This document shows positions 1-12,965 of a stretch of DNA of 64,000 nt, piece by piece; the stretch's first letter is position 1, and every line of letters starts with the position of its first letter. The DNA is taken from NCBI GenBank assembly GCA_942159475.1, contig OW804095.1, forward strand, positions 58,432,773 through 58,496,772, in the 5' to 3' direction. Origin of the DNA: Sthenelais limicola (taxonomy: Eukaryota > Annelida > Polychaeta > Phyllodocida > Sigalionidae). The position numbers were made by a program, and so were the translations under genes. The notes beneath the pieces were generated by a model. The model had not been told where the DNA came from and made no database searches. It saw only the letters and a list, made by a program, of their open reading frames with translations.

Positions 1-129
1 AATACATAGGGGTTACTCAATGTGGGACGAGCAATTACAATAGTAAACTAAAGATAAGAAATATGTGGCTAGATTATTTTATAAATACTCCCGAACCTAG
101 TTAATCGACAAAGCCTCAATGAGTATTTA

Positions 130-420
130 AGAATCTTGTTGCATAAGCTAAGGAAAGACAATTTGTTTGGGGGAACTCTTTCACCTGTAGGGCGGAAATA
201 TAATCCTTCCTACGTGAAATTCATAGCTGGTAGGAATTGACTATCACGCACAATTTGTGTAGGAATTTATATTCCTACCCACCGAAGGAAGGGAAAAAAG
301 TGTAGGTATTTTCACAGACAATTTTCCTTTCCTTCGCATATACAACAGGGCCACGGGCCCTGTTGTGCTTTCTAGAAAGGTGGACCCTTGCACTATCTTC
401 CTACCACGACCAATCGTATA
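130..420. repeat. dispersed repeat, short copy (homologue at 34020)
   Basis: The stretch from about 160 to 250 aligns by eye with 34040-34150: both run through a GGGAA-CTTTCAC-TG block, a GAAAT-AT-CCTTCCTA-GTG block and an AGCT-GTAG-AAT block in the same order and strand. Both copies also lead to an ATACAACAGGGCC motif (about 342 here, about 35163 in the long copy). Here that motif is the left arm of a palindrome, ACAACAGGGCC-ACG-GGCCCTGTTGT. The spacing is much shorter here, so this is an internally deleted copy of a mobile repeat. I do not recognise the family. Confidence 0.5.
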
Positions 421-1611
421 GGCGATTATTCTGCTGAGGACACCGGACTACCATTATATTGACTCGTTCAAAATAAGTTCTTTCGCAACAGCTCTAATCA
501 TGAACACAAGAGCATGTGCATATCACAGTTTGTTTATAATTATTGAGGGTTATCCACTTGATTACCCCAATACATATTTGCCTTGGTCTTTACCATGACT
601 CTGAGATTTCAGACACCAGACAGTCTTTTCAATTGCTATTTTCTAGTGAGTGTAGATGGCAAGGCAGGTAGAGCGTTTAACTCTAACTGCATGCATCTAG
701 CACCTCACACATTTCTGTTGAAGCAACGTCAGAACGGATTTTAAAAAGTAAATGTTACAGTCCGTTCAGAAGGGAATTTAGATCTGCATTCTTCGGGTAT
801 AAAGGGTCCGCTCAACCCAATTAATGCTGAGGAACCAAAATAGGAGCACCACAGCAAGTGGAAGATAAGGAGAAAAAGAAACATTTTCCGCCTGTGGTTG
901 TTAATAGGAAACGTATCTAACTGACTGTGCCTAGCCTGGGAATACCTGCATGCATGGCCCTTTGAAGAGGATATTTCTAATTTGTCTGTAGACTTTGATG
1001 CACAATAAGTAAGCACTTGCTATAGTTTAATCAAAGGACATCTTATTGCATTTTGAAGCAACCATTCTAAAAGCCTAGTTTCTTATCGTGGGAAGGCGCT
1101 GCTGGGTATAAATATAACTTCGCTATGACAAATCACTGAATGACGTAAGTATGTGAAGACTTATTTAGTTAAGATGTTATGTTATTTCCATATTTATTAT
1201 TATAACACACAAATAAGAAAAAGCCTGTATATAGTCATAATTAAATGAATACTAATTATATGACATAAAAGGTGGAAATGCTTCAACACTGTTCCATTTT
1301 GATGTAAGTGATCATAAGTAAATATCAGAAATGAGCTGAATCTTAGATTTCTTCCCCAACAACAACTCTGTAAAGGATATTTATACGTAGTTGTATGGCA
1401 GAAATTATGAATGATATGGGTGGATTTCTAAATGAGTGATTAGCAACAATGTTGGCGCATTTCAGTGACCCTGCACTCTCGGGTTCAGTAGTCATGTGAT
1501 GAATTAGGCGAGTTACCATTAGCCGATTAGCCAGTGATGTCAAAACATGAAATTTAATATGCACAGCCTATAGAGAGAGAGTGTCAGGAGAAAAGCCCTC
1601 CGGGAAAAGAT

Positions 1612-1656
1612 CCCCCCCCCCCCGCCCCCCCCCCGGTAAAAAGTCCCCCCCCCCCC
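1612..1656. repeat. poly-C tract
   Basis: Runs of 9-14 C are interrupted by G or by GTAAAAAG. The minus strand therefore carries several long G runs and could fold as a G-quadruplex. The glycine-rich frame on the minus strand over this tract is a composition artefact. Confidence 0.8.
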
Positions 1657-2960
1657 GTAAAAAGCCACCTAGGTTTTTATTATACGGTATATATATATAC
1701 GTGTTTGAGAAGTTTGATAGAAAATGACCAAGTTGACTGCACCAAGTATCTCCGACAACTGCTCTCAATATCAAAAGCATTGGAATTCCAGAAGAATTTA
1801 ACTGACCATGCAGACTGTTGCATATTTGGAATTCAAATTCGTCAGGACAGAGGTACTACTCTACCCCCGCCCCCCGCCCCCTCGCATAGAAACTTTAGGA
1901 AGTGGCAACTCTAAATACCCTCTCATGTGCATGCGATGCAGAGGTTGGTTGTAGAGGGTTTTTATGCAGTATCCAAACCAACATTCTTTGCTTCTGGCGC
2001 CTGTATATAATGATCCTGGTTATTATTGAGGAAGAGACAAGACAACAGAAACAAAGGTCTATTGTTGCATATCAAAGGGTCATATAAAAACAAGGAGGTC
2101 TCAAATATAAGCAGTAGACAGTAACACGGCAAGTAGATAGCAAAGGAGGTAGATAAATAGACACTCCCTCGTGCGCACGCTGAGTCTGATAGACCAAGCA
2201 AAGTTGCCTTTGGCTATGGCAATATCAATACACATTTATACACTACATGTATTATGATACATGCAGAAGTAATATGTGAGTTTTCAGAGGGAGAAAACTG
2301 GTGCTGGGGACAGATGTTCCCAAAGAAGTCATCATAAGACTACGTGCCATTCATTGCCATAGTTCTGTCGTGTCCTGCATAGTGCGATCTGTATAATTCC
2401 TCCAAAGACATCCGGACCCATGCCCCTTTCTGACTTGGTTACTTGGATAGCCTCTTTCGCCTCTCCGTATCGTTTAGTATATCCATCAGTATAAATTATA
2501 TATAATACGTATTTGCCTGTATCGCTATACTCTGTCTCCCATAGCGAGGGAGGAAGATAATATGGCCGAGTACAAGAAAGCCAAAGGATACCGCTCTCTA
2601 GCCACGGAGACGGAGTCTACTATAGTTTACACATCTACTTCTCATCTATCTGTCTTGAAACGACTGAGATTTGTGTAATTATATATATATGTAAAAGACA
2701 CATTTTATCAGGAAAACGAATGCTTCCACATACATGTATAGCTTTTTAACTGATAAATATATAGGAAACCCCTTTTTTCACCAGCAGGCCTAGAGAGACT
2801 AGTCCTTTTGGTTAGGAAATAGTCCATGAATTAACCCAGCAGAGGGTGAGTGGAAGGAACGGCAGGAGCAATGAAACCAGGCTTTCTTTTAGGGGTTATT
2901 ATACTCAGTGCATTGGTCATTAACCTGGTATTACTATAATTATCTCTATTTTCTTGCCAG

Positions 2961-3053
2961 CTACGGTGCACTACATCATGTAAAATGTTTCAGCGGCACA
3001 GGACGCGAAATAACTTCCAAGATAAGTGTTCCCCTGGGTGGCACGAGTTTGAC
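2961..3053 (+). other. possible 93-bp exon (weak)
   Basis: A good-looking acceptor (TTTTCTTGCCAG ending at 2960) precedes 93 bases that are more GC-rich than their flanks and end at a plausible donor (GACAG before GTTATA). The segment is open in at least one frame (reading roughly YGALHHVKCFSGTG and onward). No domain is recognisable and no partner exon was found, so it may be a chance splice-like pair or an untranslated exon. Confidence 0.2.
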
Positions 3054-3599
3054 AGGTTATATATTGACTCATTTCTTTGTTTTGGCCGCGTCTATTTATG
3101 CGAGATGTAGACTCACAATAGCAAATCTGGTATATATATATTAAAACAAGCGTCTGATTAAGACAATGTAGCAGTAATAAGAAAAGGGTGATCTGAATAT
3201 TTGATAACTGGAAAGTTTGTATTTGAATTTTGAAAAAAAAACTAAACAAATACTGGGGGAATGATAGGAGAGAAACTTGTCGGTTGGATTAATTGAGGCT
3301 ATTGCGGTTTCCTTCCCATGACTGACATGCGTTTCAATAGGACCTCATTCCAAAGAATAAGATTCAATTAAGTTCCCGAAATTATTCATTTGGAACAGGG
3401 ATTGGGAAACAAAGTGCAAAATCAAAACTGAATTAGCGTGTTTCGAAGCTTTCCCTCAGAAACGCACAGGAGCCTCCAAGTCTTCTGCCAGCAATGAAAT
3501 ACTATTTGATGCGGCCCATAAATACTTTTCACACTTAGTATTGTAATTCCCAAGTTTTCTTGGGCTTCAAGGCCTCTGTTTAAAGGACGAGACAACGAT

Positions 3600-3710
3600 A
3601 AGCCGGAACCCTCTCTCCCCTCGCTCTCCTCTCTGTCTCTTATAATCACTCCCCCCCCCATACTCTCTCTCTCTCCACTCCCTCTCCCTCTCCCTCTCCA
3701 CACATATTGT
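3600..3710. repeat. pyrimidine-rich low-complexity tract
   Basis: CT-rich simple sequence (TCTCC, CTCTCTCT, CCCTCTCCC). The overlapping minus-strand frame reads as Arg/Gly/Glu-rich low complexity and is not a protein. Confidence 0.75.
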
Positions 3711-5016
3711 GGAGAGAAGGAGAGTATAGTCTGTATAATCTTAAGATGTATGAGATTGTGTATTCCGATGGCTCCAATCTCTCTCACCTTCTCTCATATA
3801 TTATACCGAACTATTAGGTATACAATTTTATGATGGGATCTACAATCTTTCATTCATCACTAATCAGCTGGCCTTTAACTCTGACGGCTAATAGCCGTTA
3901 GCCATCAACTGGAAACTGCATGGGTCGCAACGAAAGATTCAACCAAAGGTATACCATCCTCTCACCACTGGATACATGTACCTTATATACAGGAGTTTGT
4001 CTCACATGCTAAATATCTAGTGCTTTTATTATTGCAAATATTCACTGCTCAATTTTTTTTCACGAAAGATTTGAAATGGATTGTAACAAATAAATAGAAG
4101 AAAACCAATCCCGAGTGTTCGCAATTTCTGTACGGTTTCAACAATGACTTAATCACTCAACTCATCAAAAGTAATCAAGTTCGCTATCCATTTTTCATTC
4201 TTCTTTAATGGCTTCTGGTCATGTGTAATTTCTTCAATTGCAACTAAAAGCATTCAGAAGCCTTAAAATGAAATGCGAAAATTCATGAATCTGTTTGCAG
4301 TAAGCAGTGAATTTCTTGTTTAGCATACAGCGATTTTAAATTTAGGAATAAAATAGAGGCCTAGTATAACAATACTTCGGATATAAGTTATATTCAGTCA
4401 ATATTGTTGTCAGTTGAAAATTTATGAAGTTAAATCATATGATTCAAATATCCAGGTGTGTTTCTTTTTAAAAACATACAGATGATCTTCGCAAATAATT
4501 TCGTTTAACCTAAATCATATTTAGAGAGTATTTTAAATCCTAATGTAGCGGATCCGTGGTATATGTGCTTAACCCTTTCCTTCTGGAAAGAGAGGTCTTT
4601 TTTATTCTGGCCATCCAATTAAAGTCTGGCACTTCTATGGTTTCACTACAATCGGATATAATATCTATCTTCTTCAATTATGCCTCAATGTGGTGATATT
4701 TAGGAATCTAACACACGTCTACATCAGAGTCTTGGTTGTATAATCAAATCATCAGAGGTAACAAAGACATTCACCACTTTTATTGACAGAGAGCGTAACA
4801 AGTAAGTGATTTATACCGCAAATCTAAAAGCAATGTTCTAATTGGATTAGATCTCAACTTCAAGTTAAACATCACTAAAATATCTGAGAATACGCCTTAC
4901 CCGTCTTCATCTTCATTCATGGTGAGCCGACTCATTTTTGCAGAGGACGACACATTTTCTACACGTCGTCATTAATATTTATCTCAGAGTAAAAGAAACA
5001 GAGTGGCCACTCCTTA

Positions 5017-5394
5017 TCACCTAACTATCCCCCTTGCTGGGTGCTGGTCTATACTTCCAAGCATTTTCATGATAATCACCGATTGCCTATAATGACCTTT
5101 GAACCCCATACATGTGTTGTGCTGGCTTGACCTGGGTCCTGTGATTACTTTATTAAATTCTGCTATTAATCCAAGTCTTATCGGTGCGTTATTACCATTA
5201 TCAGAAAGCAGGGATATCATAAGCTCTTTGCCATACAAAGTCTCCAAATAATGCATTATCCCAAAGTTACTGAGACGATTACAACAAGCTTTGAATGCAG
5301 TTCCTGTACTATTTTGAGCTGAGATATGTTCCATTTTTCCAGAGATAAAAAATACAAATGCCTGTATAGAAATTTCCACATATATCCACACCAC
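5017..5394 (-). CDS. hypothetical ORF, 125 codons, unrecognised
   Basis: This is an uninterrupted minus-strand frame of 125 codons in AT-rich DNA, where stops are expected often. The translation is of mixed composition without simple repeats (it includes stretches such as RLSNFGIMHYLETLYGKE and SLLSDNGNNAPIRLGLIA), which makes it look more protein-like than its neighbours. I recognise no domain, signal peptide or family, and no partner exon is evident. It could be a degenerate transposon coding fragment or an open frame by chance. Confidence 0.2.
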   Translation of the reverse strand: MVWIYVEISIQAFVFFISGKMEHISAQNSTGTAFKACCNRLSNFGIMHYLETLYGKELMISLLSDNGNNAPIRLGLIAEFNKVITGPRSSQHNTCMGFKGHYRQSVIIMKMLGSIDQHPARGIVR

Positions 5395-8228
5395 GAATTG
5401 GACACCACATATTGAACCTTTAACTCTATTTATTTATCTTTATTTCCATAACTAGTAGATCATAATTCCTAACTACGAGTGGAGAATGGTGGTGACCTCT
5501 TCCTCATAGTAAAAGAGATTTAGGTTATTTCGGAAATTTAAGGTGCTGACATGCGTAAATAATGGCTTACAAGAGTCGTAAGATACACATTAGAGTAATA
5601 TGGATTACTCCAATTTAGTTATGAGCGCACATCGATATAATTCGAATGTTCCACGCCCCTTGTTCTGGCCACAAAGTAACCCATATCATCTTGCTCATAT
5701 ATGGAAGATTTATTCCTTTGGGATGGGAGGAGGGGATCATTTTCACTCGGATTATGTACTTCGCGCTACTGAGATGAGCTCAACTCCCCGATTGCTACAA
5801 CAATAGTGGGGCTGGAAATCAAAAGCACCCCATGTTTCCACAGACATAGCCGGGCATAGACAGTGGCTTTGTCATTTCCAGGGGGAGATATGGCTATAGT
5901 TGTATGCTCTCATGAAAGATGCACGTATATTATTTTCCACCCACAGATGGCAGTATAATATATACTTTGGGAAGCAAACTCTTCACTGATGAAGCATTCA
6001 TCAACAGATCCAATTCTAGGACCTATAAATGAGTATTGTGCAGAATTACCTGCATCCGCTGCATGAGAATGAGATGGATCACGTCCTATGTATGAGTGCC
6101 AAATAGGCTGCAATACTTCAATAGTAGGCTGTCTTTAGAAGATACTGTTACAGGATGAGCAGACGAGTCATCCTATGCCCTTATTTGGTGGAAGCTGTGA
6201 CCCTGGTTCTTGGAGGTCACTCAGTCCACACGTCCCATTTCTATAGATCACTCCACACCTTTCTCTAGCTCGTCTGGAGACGGGTAGGGATGTACGGGAC
6301 AAGTGGAGGACGGACTAACCTGTCAACACTTCCTCACTATTTTATGTCCATTTTATCACTTGTGTTGTATATAAGGCCCAGAGTGGGCAGGGTAAGATTG
6401 TCACTCCCTGTTGACCATTCCTTGGATGATGATGTGGACATGTATGGAGAAATGAAGCCTTGCTTGAAACCATATTCCTCTTCTCTGATGTCTGACTAGA
6501 TTGAGCGCAGGCCGAACCATGAACCCAAGGTCATGAGCACCTTTTACCATTTAAGTTACCTAGATTGCTATATCCCTCTTCTGCGTTAGCTGCTGTGCTA
6601 CCCCTGATAGCTGACCATTGGAATGGACTATGTAATTGAACATAACTTAGAGCAACTTTGGGACGAACTGGCCCACAGTAACCAATCATGTCCCCTTCTT
6701 CCTCCTAGTGGTCAAATAACTATTAACCAAAATATCCACTCCAACAATATTTTACTCAACCATATACATGTACTGGCAGCTGAATAGAATGCGTTTATAT
6801 AGCTCAGAAACTTCCAATGCCAAAGACTCATGCACTTCACTGTTTCACTAAAATCATGTAATGATTGCATAACAATGCTTAACCACATTATCATTAATAT
6901 TCCAAATTATGATTAATACTAATTATTACTTATTAAAGTGATTAATCGCAGTAGTATACAAGTATATAGTAAGAGAATCATGTAACATCAGAGTTCATAT
7001 ACACATGTACTAGGCAATCACCAGTAACCACGACCATTCTACAACTCATGTATATCATGTGGATATTGAAATATTTTAGTCGGATCCCAGGATCTAGTGA
7101 AGTCGGACTCAATTATTTCTCCTTTCACAATAGTTCTCCAATATGCAAAATATCTATTCAAGATATAAACCAACTTATAACACTAGTGGAATCACCCACT
7201 CTTCCCTGGACTTTGTTTGGACATTGTCATATTATGTTCACAATAATAATTGTGAAATAAGGCGGATAATTTAAACCTTTCTTCGAGAGGTTGAAGGATT
7301 TGGTGGATAGGTTGGACCTCAGAGACTGACAAGCAGATGTACACACGTAATAGATAAGAGGGGCAGAATTATAATGCAAAACCAGGATCAGGATACCGAT
7401 ATATGGTTTAAACTTCTTTTGTGTGTCACGTACGTGCCTAATCACCGTTCTGCAGTGTACTAAGCACCGAGGGTCCATTTATTATCCCTTCTTTGTAATT
7501 ACGAATCGCTTCACGTTTATCAGCATCTCAAGGGGCTGTCGGGGAATAGGACGAGCCACTCAGCTACTCATAGCCTGACGATAATCAGACTAGACCTCAA
7601 GAATGCCACAATCCAATAATGAGATATGATAGGGCACATGGGTCCATTGTCGGTAGCGCAAACTCACCTCTCAGGCTTATTCATAAGTTATTGTCTGAGA
7701 CTTAGGTTTGACTTCTTATGATCCGTGGGAGAATCAGTTCATTCAACAATTGAGATTAAAGCTAGGATATAATAAAGAGGATAAGAGATTCAACATGCCA
7801 ATGCAAAGCTATGGAGACAGCTCAACACTGCTCCTTGTATATTGATATTGAACCTACAAAAGAATAAAATCCTACTGCTGCTGGTTAATGGATGGAAGAT
7901 ATGATAGGGATCCAAGGGATAATCGTTGATGAGTTAAGTTAGTACAAATTAACATCAGATTTGGACAATTGGAAAGCCATATTTCACCAGGTAAAATATC
8001 TATAATTCTTTTATATTCTCTACCATGTCCTTGGAAGACAACACATTGACCTTCCACTTCTCATGACATGCACTCAGATATTAAAGCGCAGCAGGAGGTC
8101 GATGCTCTTTTGTTGTACATGTCCTTCAATCATTTCCAGTTTCTACCTATCCTGACATTGTCATTCTGTGCCAACATATTTGCTTTGGGTCCCGTGGCTT
8201 TCTCGATTTACATACGCTGGGAACGGTT

Positions 8229-8400
8229 CTAGGACAAAACCCCGCCAGTCAAAACCCCCCCAGCCATAACCCCCCTAGCCAAAACCCCGCCGTCAAAACC
8301 CCCCTAGCCATAATCCCGCCATGCCATAACCCCGCCAGTAACAATCCCGCCAGTCAGAACCCATCCTAGCCAAAACCCCGCCAGACAGAACCCCGCCAAA
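8229..8400. repeat. C-rich minisatellite, about 17-bp units
   Basis: Imperfect tandem units alternate CCCCGCCAGTCAAAA-like and CCCCCTAGCCATAA-like blocks, about ten copies. A reverse-complement relative lies at 14458-14625. A motif reading GG-ACA-AA-CCCGCCAGT begins this array and, on the other strand, begins that one, so the two are inverted copies of one repeat. Short Pro/Trp-rich frames over it are artefacts. Confidence 0.75.
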
Positions 8401-8919
8401 ACCCAACCAATTTTGTGTGCTTGGGGGTGGGGGTGGAGTTGGGGTAGGGGGTGGTGGGGGTGTGGGCGGAGTGATAGTTGAATAGACGAGTCCAATACAC
8501 AAATGAATAATTTAACTAGTTTTTATCCTCTTGGAGGCTTATTATTGTGTCATGTATGATATAACATCGTTTTCTGTACATGGTGTTTGTATGAAGTAGT
8601 TTTCGTTTTTCTTAACAGAGTATTTTTTTAATTTTAGTATGTTCGTAGGTCTCCCTCTGAGATATGGCTTTTATAGGCAATGTATGATGTATGTCCATGG
8701 AGGACAATACGTTTTTACATTTGAATTATTGTCGCTTGTTAAATGTGTGGCCTTTAATTGAATAAATAATAAAATAATAATAAATGAATGGCATGTCATA
8801 CTTTCTCCCATCTCAGAGAATGGACCTGCATCACAATTCCCGCTCCCCCCCCCCCCCTCCAAACACACACACACACACTCTCTCTCGCTCTCAAACCCCT
8901 TTCCTGTCATTCCTGGCAT

Positions 8920-9350
8920 AGTCTCCCATTACACACCAATACCAAACATGCAGCAAAACCACAAGGGTCAACCATATGTGCACCACTTTTACAACCTCAT
9001 ATCTCGACCACAATAAATGCAGATTATATACTAATGGGTGGACACATAGATTTCTCTCTCTTTCTTGGTCCTTACCTTCCTGGTTGACAATAAAACGAGG
9101 GGCGGGCTGGCGGGGCCGGGCTGGGGCCGGGTTCTTATCTTGTTAAGTGTCATGAATAAATAGGAGCTATTTTGCCATTTCAACATGTGTATTTTAATAT
9201 TAAAAGCATAAAAGCCAGGGCACTAAAAGCATAACCCAACCCACCAAGCATATGTGGTTGTGGTGGGAAGAGAGACTTGACCACACGTATCCAGACAGTC
9301 GTGCCCCCTGTTAGGCTGACCATCCTATCTTATCTATCAAGCGGCTGCTA
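8920..9350. repeat. dispersed repeat (relatives at 12410-12490, 13125-13235 and 14050-14130)
   Basis: A block with CATGCAGCAAAACCACAA recurs at about 13165, and related ACCACA-rich sequence with CTCATAT and CGACCACAATA elements recurs near 14050-14130. The GC-rich stretch at 9097-9150 (GGGCTGGCGGGGCCGGG then TTCTTATCTT) matches the reverse complement of 12430-12490. A nearby CTGACCATC-TATCTTATC block recurs at 9317 and 12427. These are fragments of one old interspersed family; no coding capacity is seen. Confidence 0.45.
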
Positions 9351-9829
9351 TACTTATTTTCTCTTATTAAAGTAAAGTTGTGTATTTTTAACATTTGTTC
9401 ATTTCATGGAGTCTTCTGACTGCTAATGCTATTATTACTGTTTATTAGTCCAGACTTATAGTAGGCCTAAAATAGACTCAAGGGCCCACAAGACAATATC
9501 ATAGAATACATAAATATATGGTGATGATGATGATTAGTCAGAGAACAATTCTCTTCATTTTACCGCTTTTAGCGCCTGTTTATTTAGCACGATGCAGAGT
9601 TAGATAAGTTTATTGGTAACTAGCTTAATGCATAGACTCATAGTATATTTAGTAGAATAGCCAAATAAGACTAATCCATTGAACATTACTTTCTCCCATA
9701 GCCTGGCAGGGTGATCAAATAATTCTTTTTTCAAATATTTTCTTAACTCGCCATATATATTTCATTCTCATTGATCTTATTGGGACTATTTACAAACTAT
9801 TTACAATTATATACAATTAGCATAATACC

Positions 9830-10140
9830 TCCCCCCCCTCTCTCTCCCCTCTCCTATTCTCTTTCACTCTTCCCTCCACTTTTTTCCTCTGACCCTCTCT
9901 TCGTCTCCCTCCCTCTCCTCTCCCACACCCTGTCCCTCCCCTCTTTTCTCTGCCACCCATATACCCTCCCCCTTCTTCTCCCTCCCCTCCCCTCTCTGAT
10001 TCTCCCTACCGTCTCCTCTCTCACACTCTCTCCCTCCATCTATCTTTCCTCTCCCCCATCCTCTCCACCCCCTCTCATTCCCGACCTCCCCCTATCACCT
10101 CCCCACCCCACTCTACCCACACTCTCTTGACACCTCCCAT
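9830..10140. repeat. 300-bp polypyrimidine tract
   Basis: Almost pure C/T sequence for about 310 bases on the plus strand. Long polypurine:polypyrimidine runs can form triplex DNA. The 119-codon plus-strand frame (Leu/Pro/Ser only) is a composition artefact. Confidence 0.85.
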
Positions 10141-10396
10141 CTGCTATTTCTTCTATAAATGATCCAAATACATGAATGGGTAGATAAATACTTGTCCTAT
10201 CATAGTATGTATTATACATGTACGATACATGGCAAATTATATTTGAGGACGGGTATATGGGTCAGTTTTTTAAAGTGTGATATTTTGCCCAAACATTGCA
10301 TTTGTCAATATTCTACATATATATTGTACATATTCATGTAAACTAATGACCTTAGTCCCATTTGATTCCTCTCATCCTGCTCGTTCATTTCATATA

Positions 10397-11837
10397 TGAG
10401 TAATTCTCCCGAAGGGGCAGCATTTGAAAATAAAATCCGTCAAATCTCTATGATGTTTTTGCAGACATATAGCAGGGAATATCAGCATAACGCAGACAAA
10501 AAATGGGAACGATCAGACAAATATTTCGATTCCTACACCATGCTTCAGATACTATGGCGTAACACATATATGTTGACCACAATTTAATAGCACCTGTATT
10601 AATTCATATTTACTATTTTACCAAAGTCAGGCAGGACTCATCAATTAATAGGAAGCGCAAAATTAAAAAAAAAACTATTGAGATCATTTACATGTTATAA
10701 TACGACATATAATATTCCCACACCAGTTCAAGGGTTTTATATTGGGTAATCAAAGGTTTCTGTGACATCGTGGGCTAATAACTTTTCATTTTATCTAAAT
10801 ATACATGTATATACATCTTCCCTCCAAAAATACGAAATGCAATTTGATATTAATTGTTACTTTTGGGGTGTTTCAGGGGAGGATTTAGGGGGCGGGCGTG
10901 GGGGCGCGCCCCCCCCCCTTTTCAAAATCAAGCTAGTGCATTTGTGGTTCAAAAGACACCCGGAAAATATTCATATAACACTAACTATAAAATAGGACAT
11001 ATATTATGTATACTTTTATGTACAATTTATCAATTGTATTCCAATAATGGGGCTTCGGAAAGCCTAGACTTAGGGCGAATAAATTCAAGGGTTGAAAAAC
11101 TAACATATAGATCGAAGGGCTTGAAATATCATCACCTGGCCTTGAATCCTGTTGGAATCTTTTGAATTGCCTTGAAATGTTCGGAGATTCTCAGTTTCTT
11201 ACAGAGGGGTGTGTGAGAGGGAGTTTAAATAAGTTATGAAATAGTCTGATTATAGGTGATGACATAATTATGCATCTTCAAGTATCAAAATATATACCTA
11301 GAACACAAACTATTTCATGAAACCTTAATTAAATGTACAGAAAGAAAAGTGCAAAACCCAAACCCGTAAGTTTAACAAATCATTTCTAGTATTCCGTACA
11401 GAACGAAAGTTCCTTTTGGGTGATTTTAAGGTTATTTAGTACTTTAGTCATGATCGATTTTAGGGTTGAAATAAGTGAGAGGCACTGTGTATATTTAAAG
11501 CTTTGCAGAACAAAAGCTGAATAATTAATTCGAATATAACATACAATTTGAAAGCGTGGCCCCTCCTTTTGAAAATCCTGGATCCGCCCCTGTGTTTCAT
11601 TGTTTTGAAGCCAATACATGTCATAATGGCGACACGTTGCGTTTTTTCATAATAACCAATATGTGTGTACGTGTAGAAATCATATTTTTCAGGATTATTT
11701 ACTAGCCTGAAAAGGTACTTTTTCTGTTATAGCGGCGAATATTTGACAGCCTTACTTTTGCCAGGAAACTCAAATAAATGGTAATGACTATGTGTAACTA
11801 TCCCATACACTGGTTTGAGACCCGATTAAGAGATACT
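10397..11837. mobile_element. TA-flanked inverted-repeat element, copy 1 (carries a nested element)
   Basis: This copy starts TGAGTAATTCTCCC and ends with a decayed version of the same sequence in reverse (CGATTAAGAGATACT). It aligns through most of its length with copy 2 at 18145-19373: shared blocks include GGGCAGCATTTGA, AATATCAGCATAA, CATCGTGGGCTA and TAGCCTGAAAA. It contains no transposase frame, so it is non-autonomous. A second element (10874-11592) is inserted inside it; removing that leaves a length of about 720 bp, shorter than copy 2. The family is unassigned. A TA duplication would suit a Tc1/mariner-type mover, but the decayed right end makes this copy a poor guide. Confidence 0.65.
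10874..11592. mobile_element. nested CAGGGG-ended DNA transposon, non-autonomous
   Basis: The left end reads CAGGGGAGGATTTAGG and the right end, reverse-complemented, reads CAGGGGCGGATCCAGGATTT, forming imperfect terminal inverted repeats. A 5-bp direct repeat TGTTT flanks it (10869-10873 and 11593-11597). The empty site can be read in copy 2 of the host element near 18952, where the sequence runs through with a single TATTT and no insert. CAGGGGCGGATCCAGG-type ends are familiar from hAT-like miniature elements, but those make 8-bp duplications and only 5 bp are visible here, so I leave the superfamily open. No transposase frame is seen. Confidence 0.7.
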
Positions 11838-12769
11838 TTTCTAAACTTTCAACAATATTTACACTCGAAAATGTCCGAAATCAATGTTTTTTTACTCCTT
11901 TTTACAATAAAAATATATTAACCATGATCTCAAACATGTATCATAATTATGTTCTAGACTTTAATTATTCATATCAATTTGCTTCTATTGGATAGTCCCA
12001 TACCTAAAGTGTCTACCCCAATTGGATCAATTTGAATAATTCAAACCATATATCTCACATACGGGGTACGTTGTTTTTATCCATTCCCAATAATAGCTGG
12101 TTTTTATATAAAATATTAACAAGAATATCAAGGTATAAGGTACTTAATTCTTTCAAGAATCTATAAGATGTCATATTACATGTTTTTACATATGGTTGTG
12201 TGTAAAAGCATTGTAAAAAATATGTTTTATTCATGTTCAAAAACAATGATCAAATACAATTAGTTTAATCCCCTGCACCAACTCTTAAATATATTCGTTT
12301 TGCATTTATTGCGAGGTATAATGCTAAAACACAGCCCAAAGATAGAGAAATGAAACGAGTTGAAAGAAAATATAAATAGAACATATGTTTGAGCTAATGA
12401 CCCCCTGTTGTGCTGGACCCACCACAAGCTGACCATCTTATCTATAAAGATAAGGACCCACCCCGGCCCCGCAGCCCACCCCGTCCTCCTTCTCTCCTCC
12501 GTCATATGTGAATATGGTACAAGCAACAGACAAATCAAATCAATGTTCAGTCTTCCCATTGTGGGGTATGTGTTGAATATTTGTTATATTTGATGAATAT
12601 ATGTGTTACATTTGGGCTGCAAATAAATGTTTGTTTTTTTTACTTTTTAATGAATACTGTATGGCTTTAAAAAAACGCTGTTGTGTAGGAAATATAGTCA
12701 CTGCATAAATCTAAATTATTTTAGTGTAGCAAGAGAAATAATGTCAGGAGAATTGCTCTTACAAGTACA

Positions 12770-12965
12770 GCGGGAGCGGGAGAGAGGGTGAGAGAGTGGG
12801 GAGAGAGGGGAAAGAGGGAGAGAGGTAGGGGGAGAGAGAGTAGAGTGCGGGGGAGAGCAGAGAGAGCGATTGAACGAGATGGTACACGGAGAGAGTGGGG
12901 GAGAGAATGAGGGAAAGTGAGAAGGAAAGTAACAGGGAAAGAGAGTGGGAGAGGATTGGTGAAGG
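12770..12965. repeat. polypurine (GA-rich) tract
   Basis: About 195 bases of GAGA/GGGAGA simple sequence on the plus strand. It lies beside fragments of the dispersed repeat also found near 8.9 kb. Confidence 0.85.

Larger units (their letters stand above)
1..10396. other. gene-poor intergenic region
   Basis: No reading frame in this stretch has domain-like composition, biased codon use or paired splice sites strong enough to call a gene. It is AT-rich and contains an old repeat copy near 130-420, a C-rich tract at 1612-1656, pyrimidine-rich tracts near 3600-3710 and 9830-10140, a C-rich minisatellite at 8229-8400 and a dispersed repeat near 8920-9030. The two weak exceptions (2961-3053 and 5017-5394) have their own entries. 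The remainder looks like ordinary intergenic or intronic DNA. Confidence 0.6.

Noticed and set aside
9771..10130. 119-codon Leu/Pro/Ser frame
   Set aside because: Translation of the polypyrimidine tract; the same applies to frames over 12716-13179 and 13330-13792.
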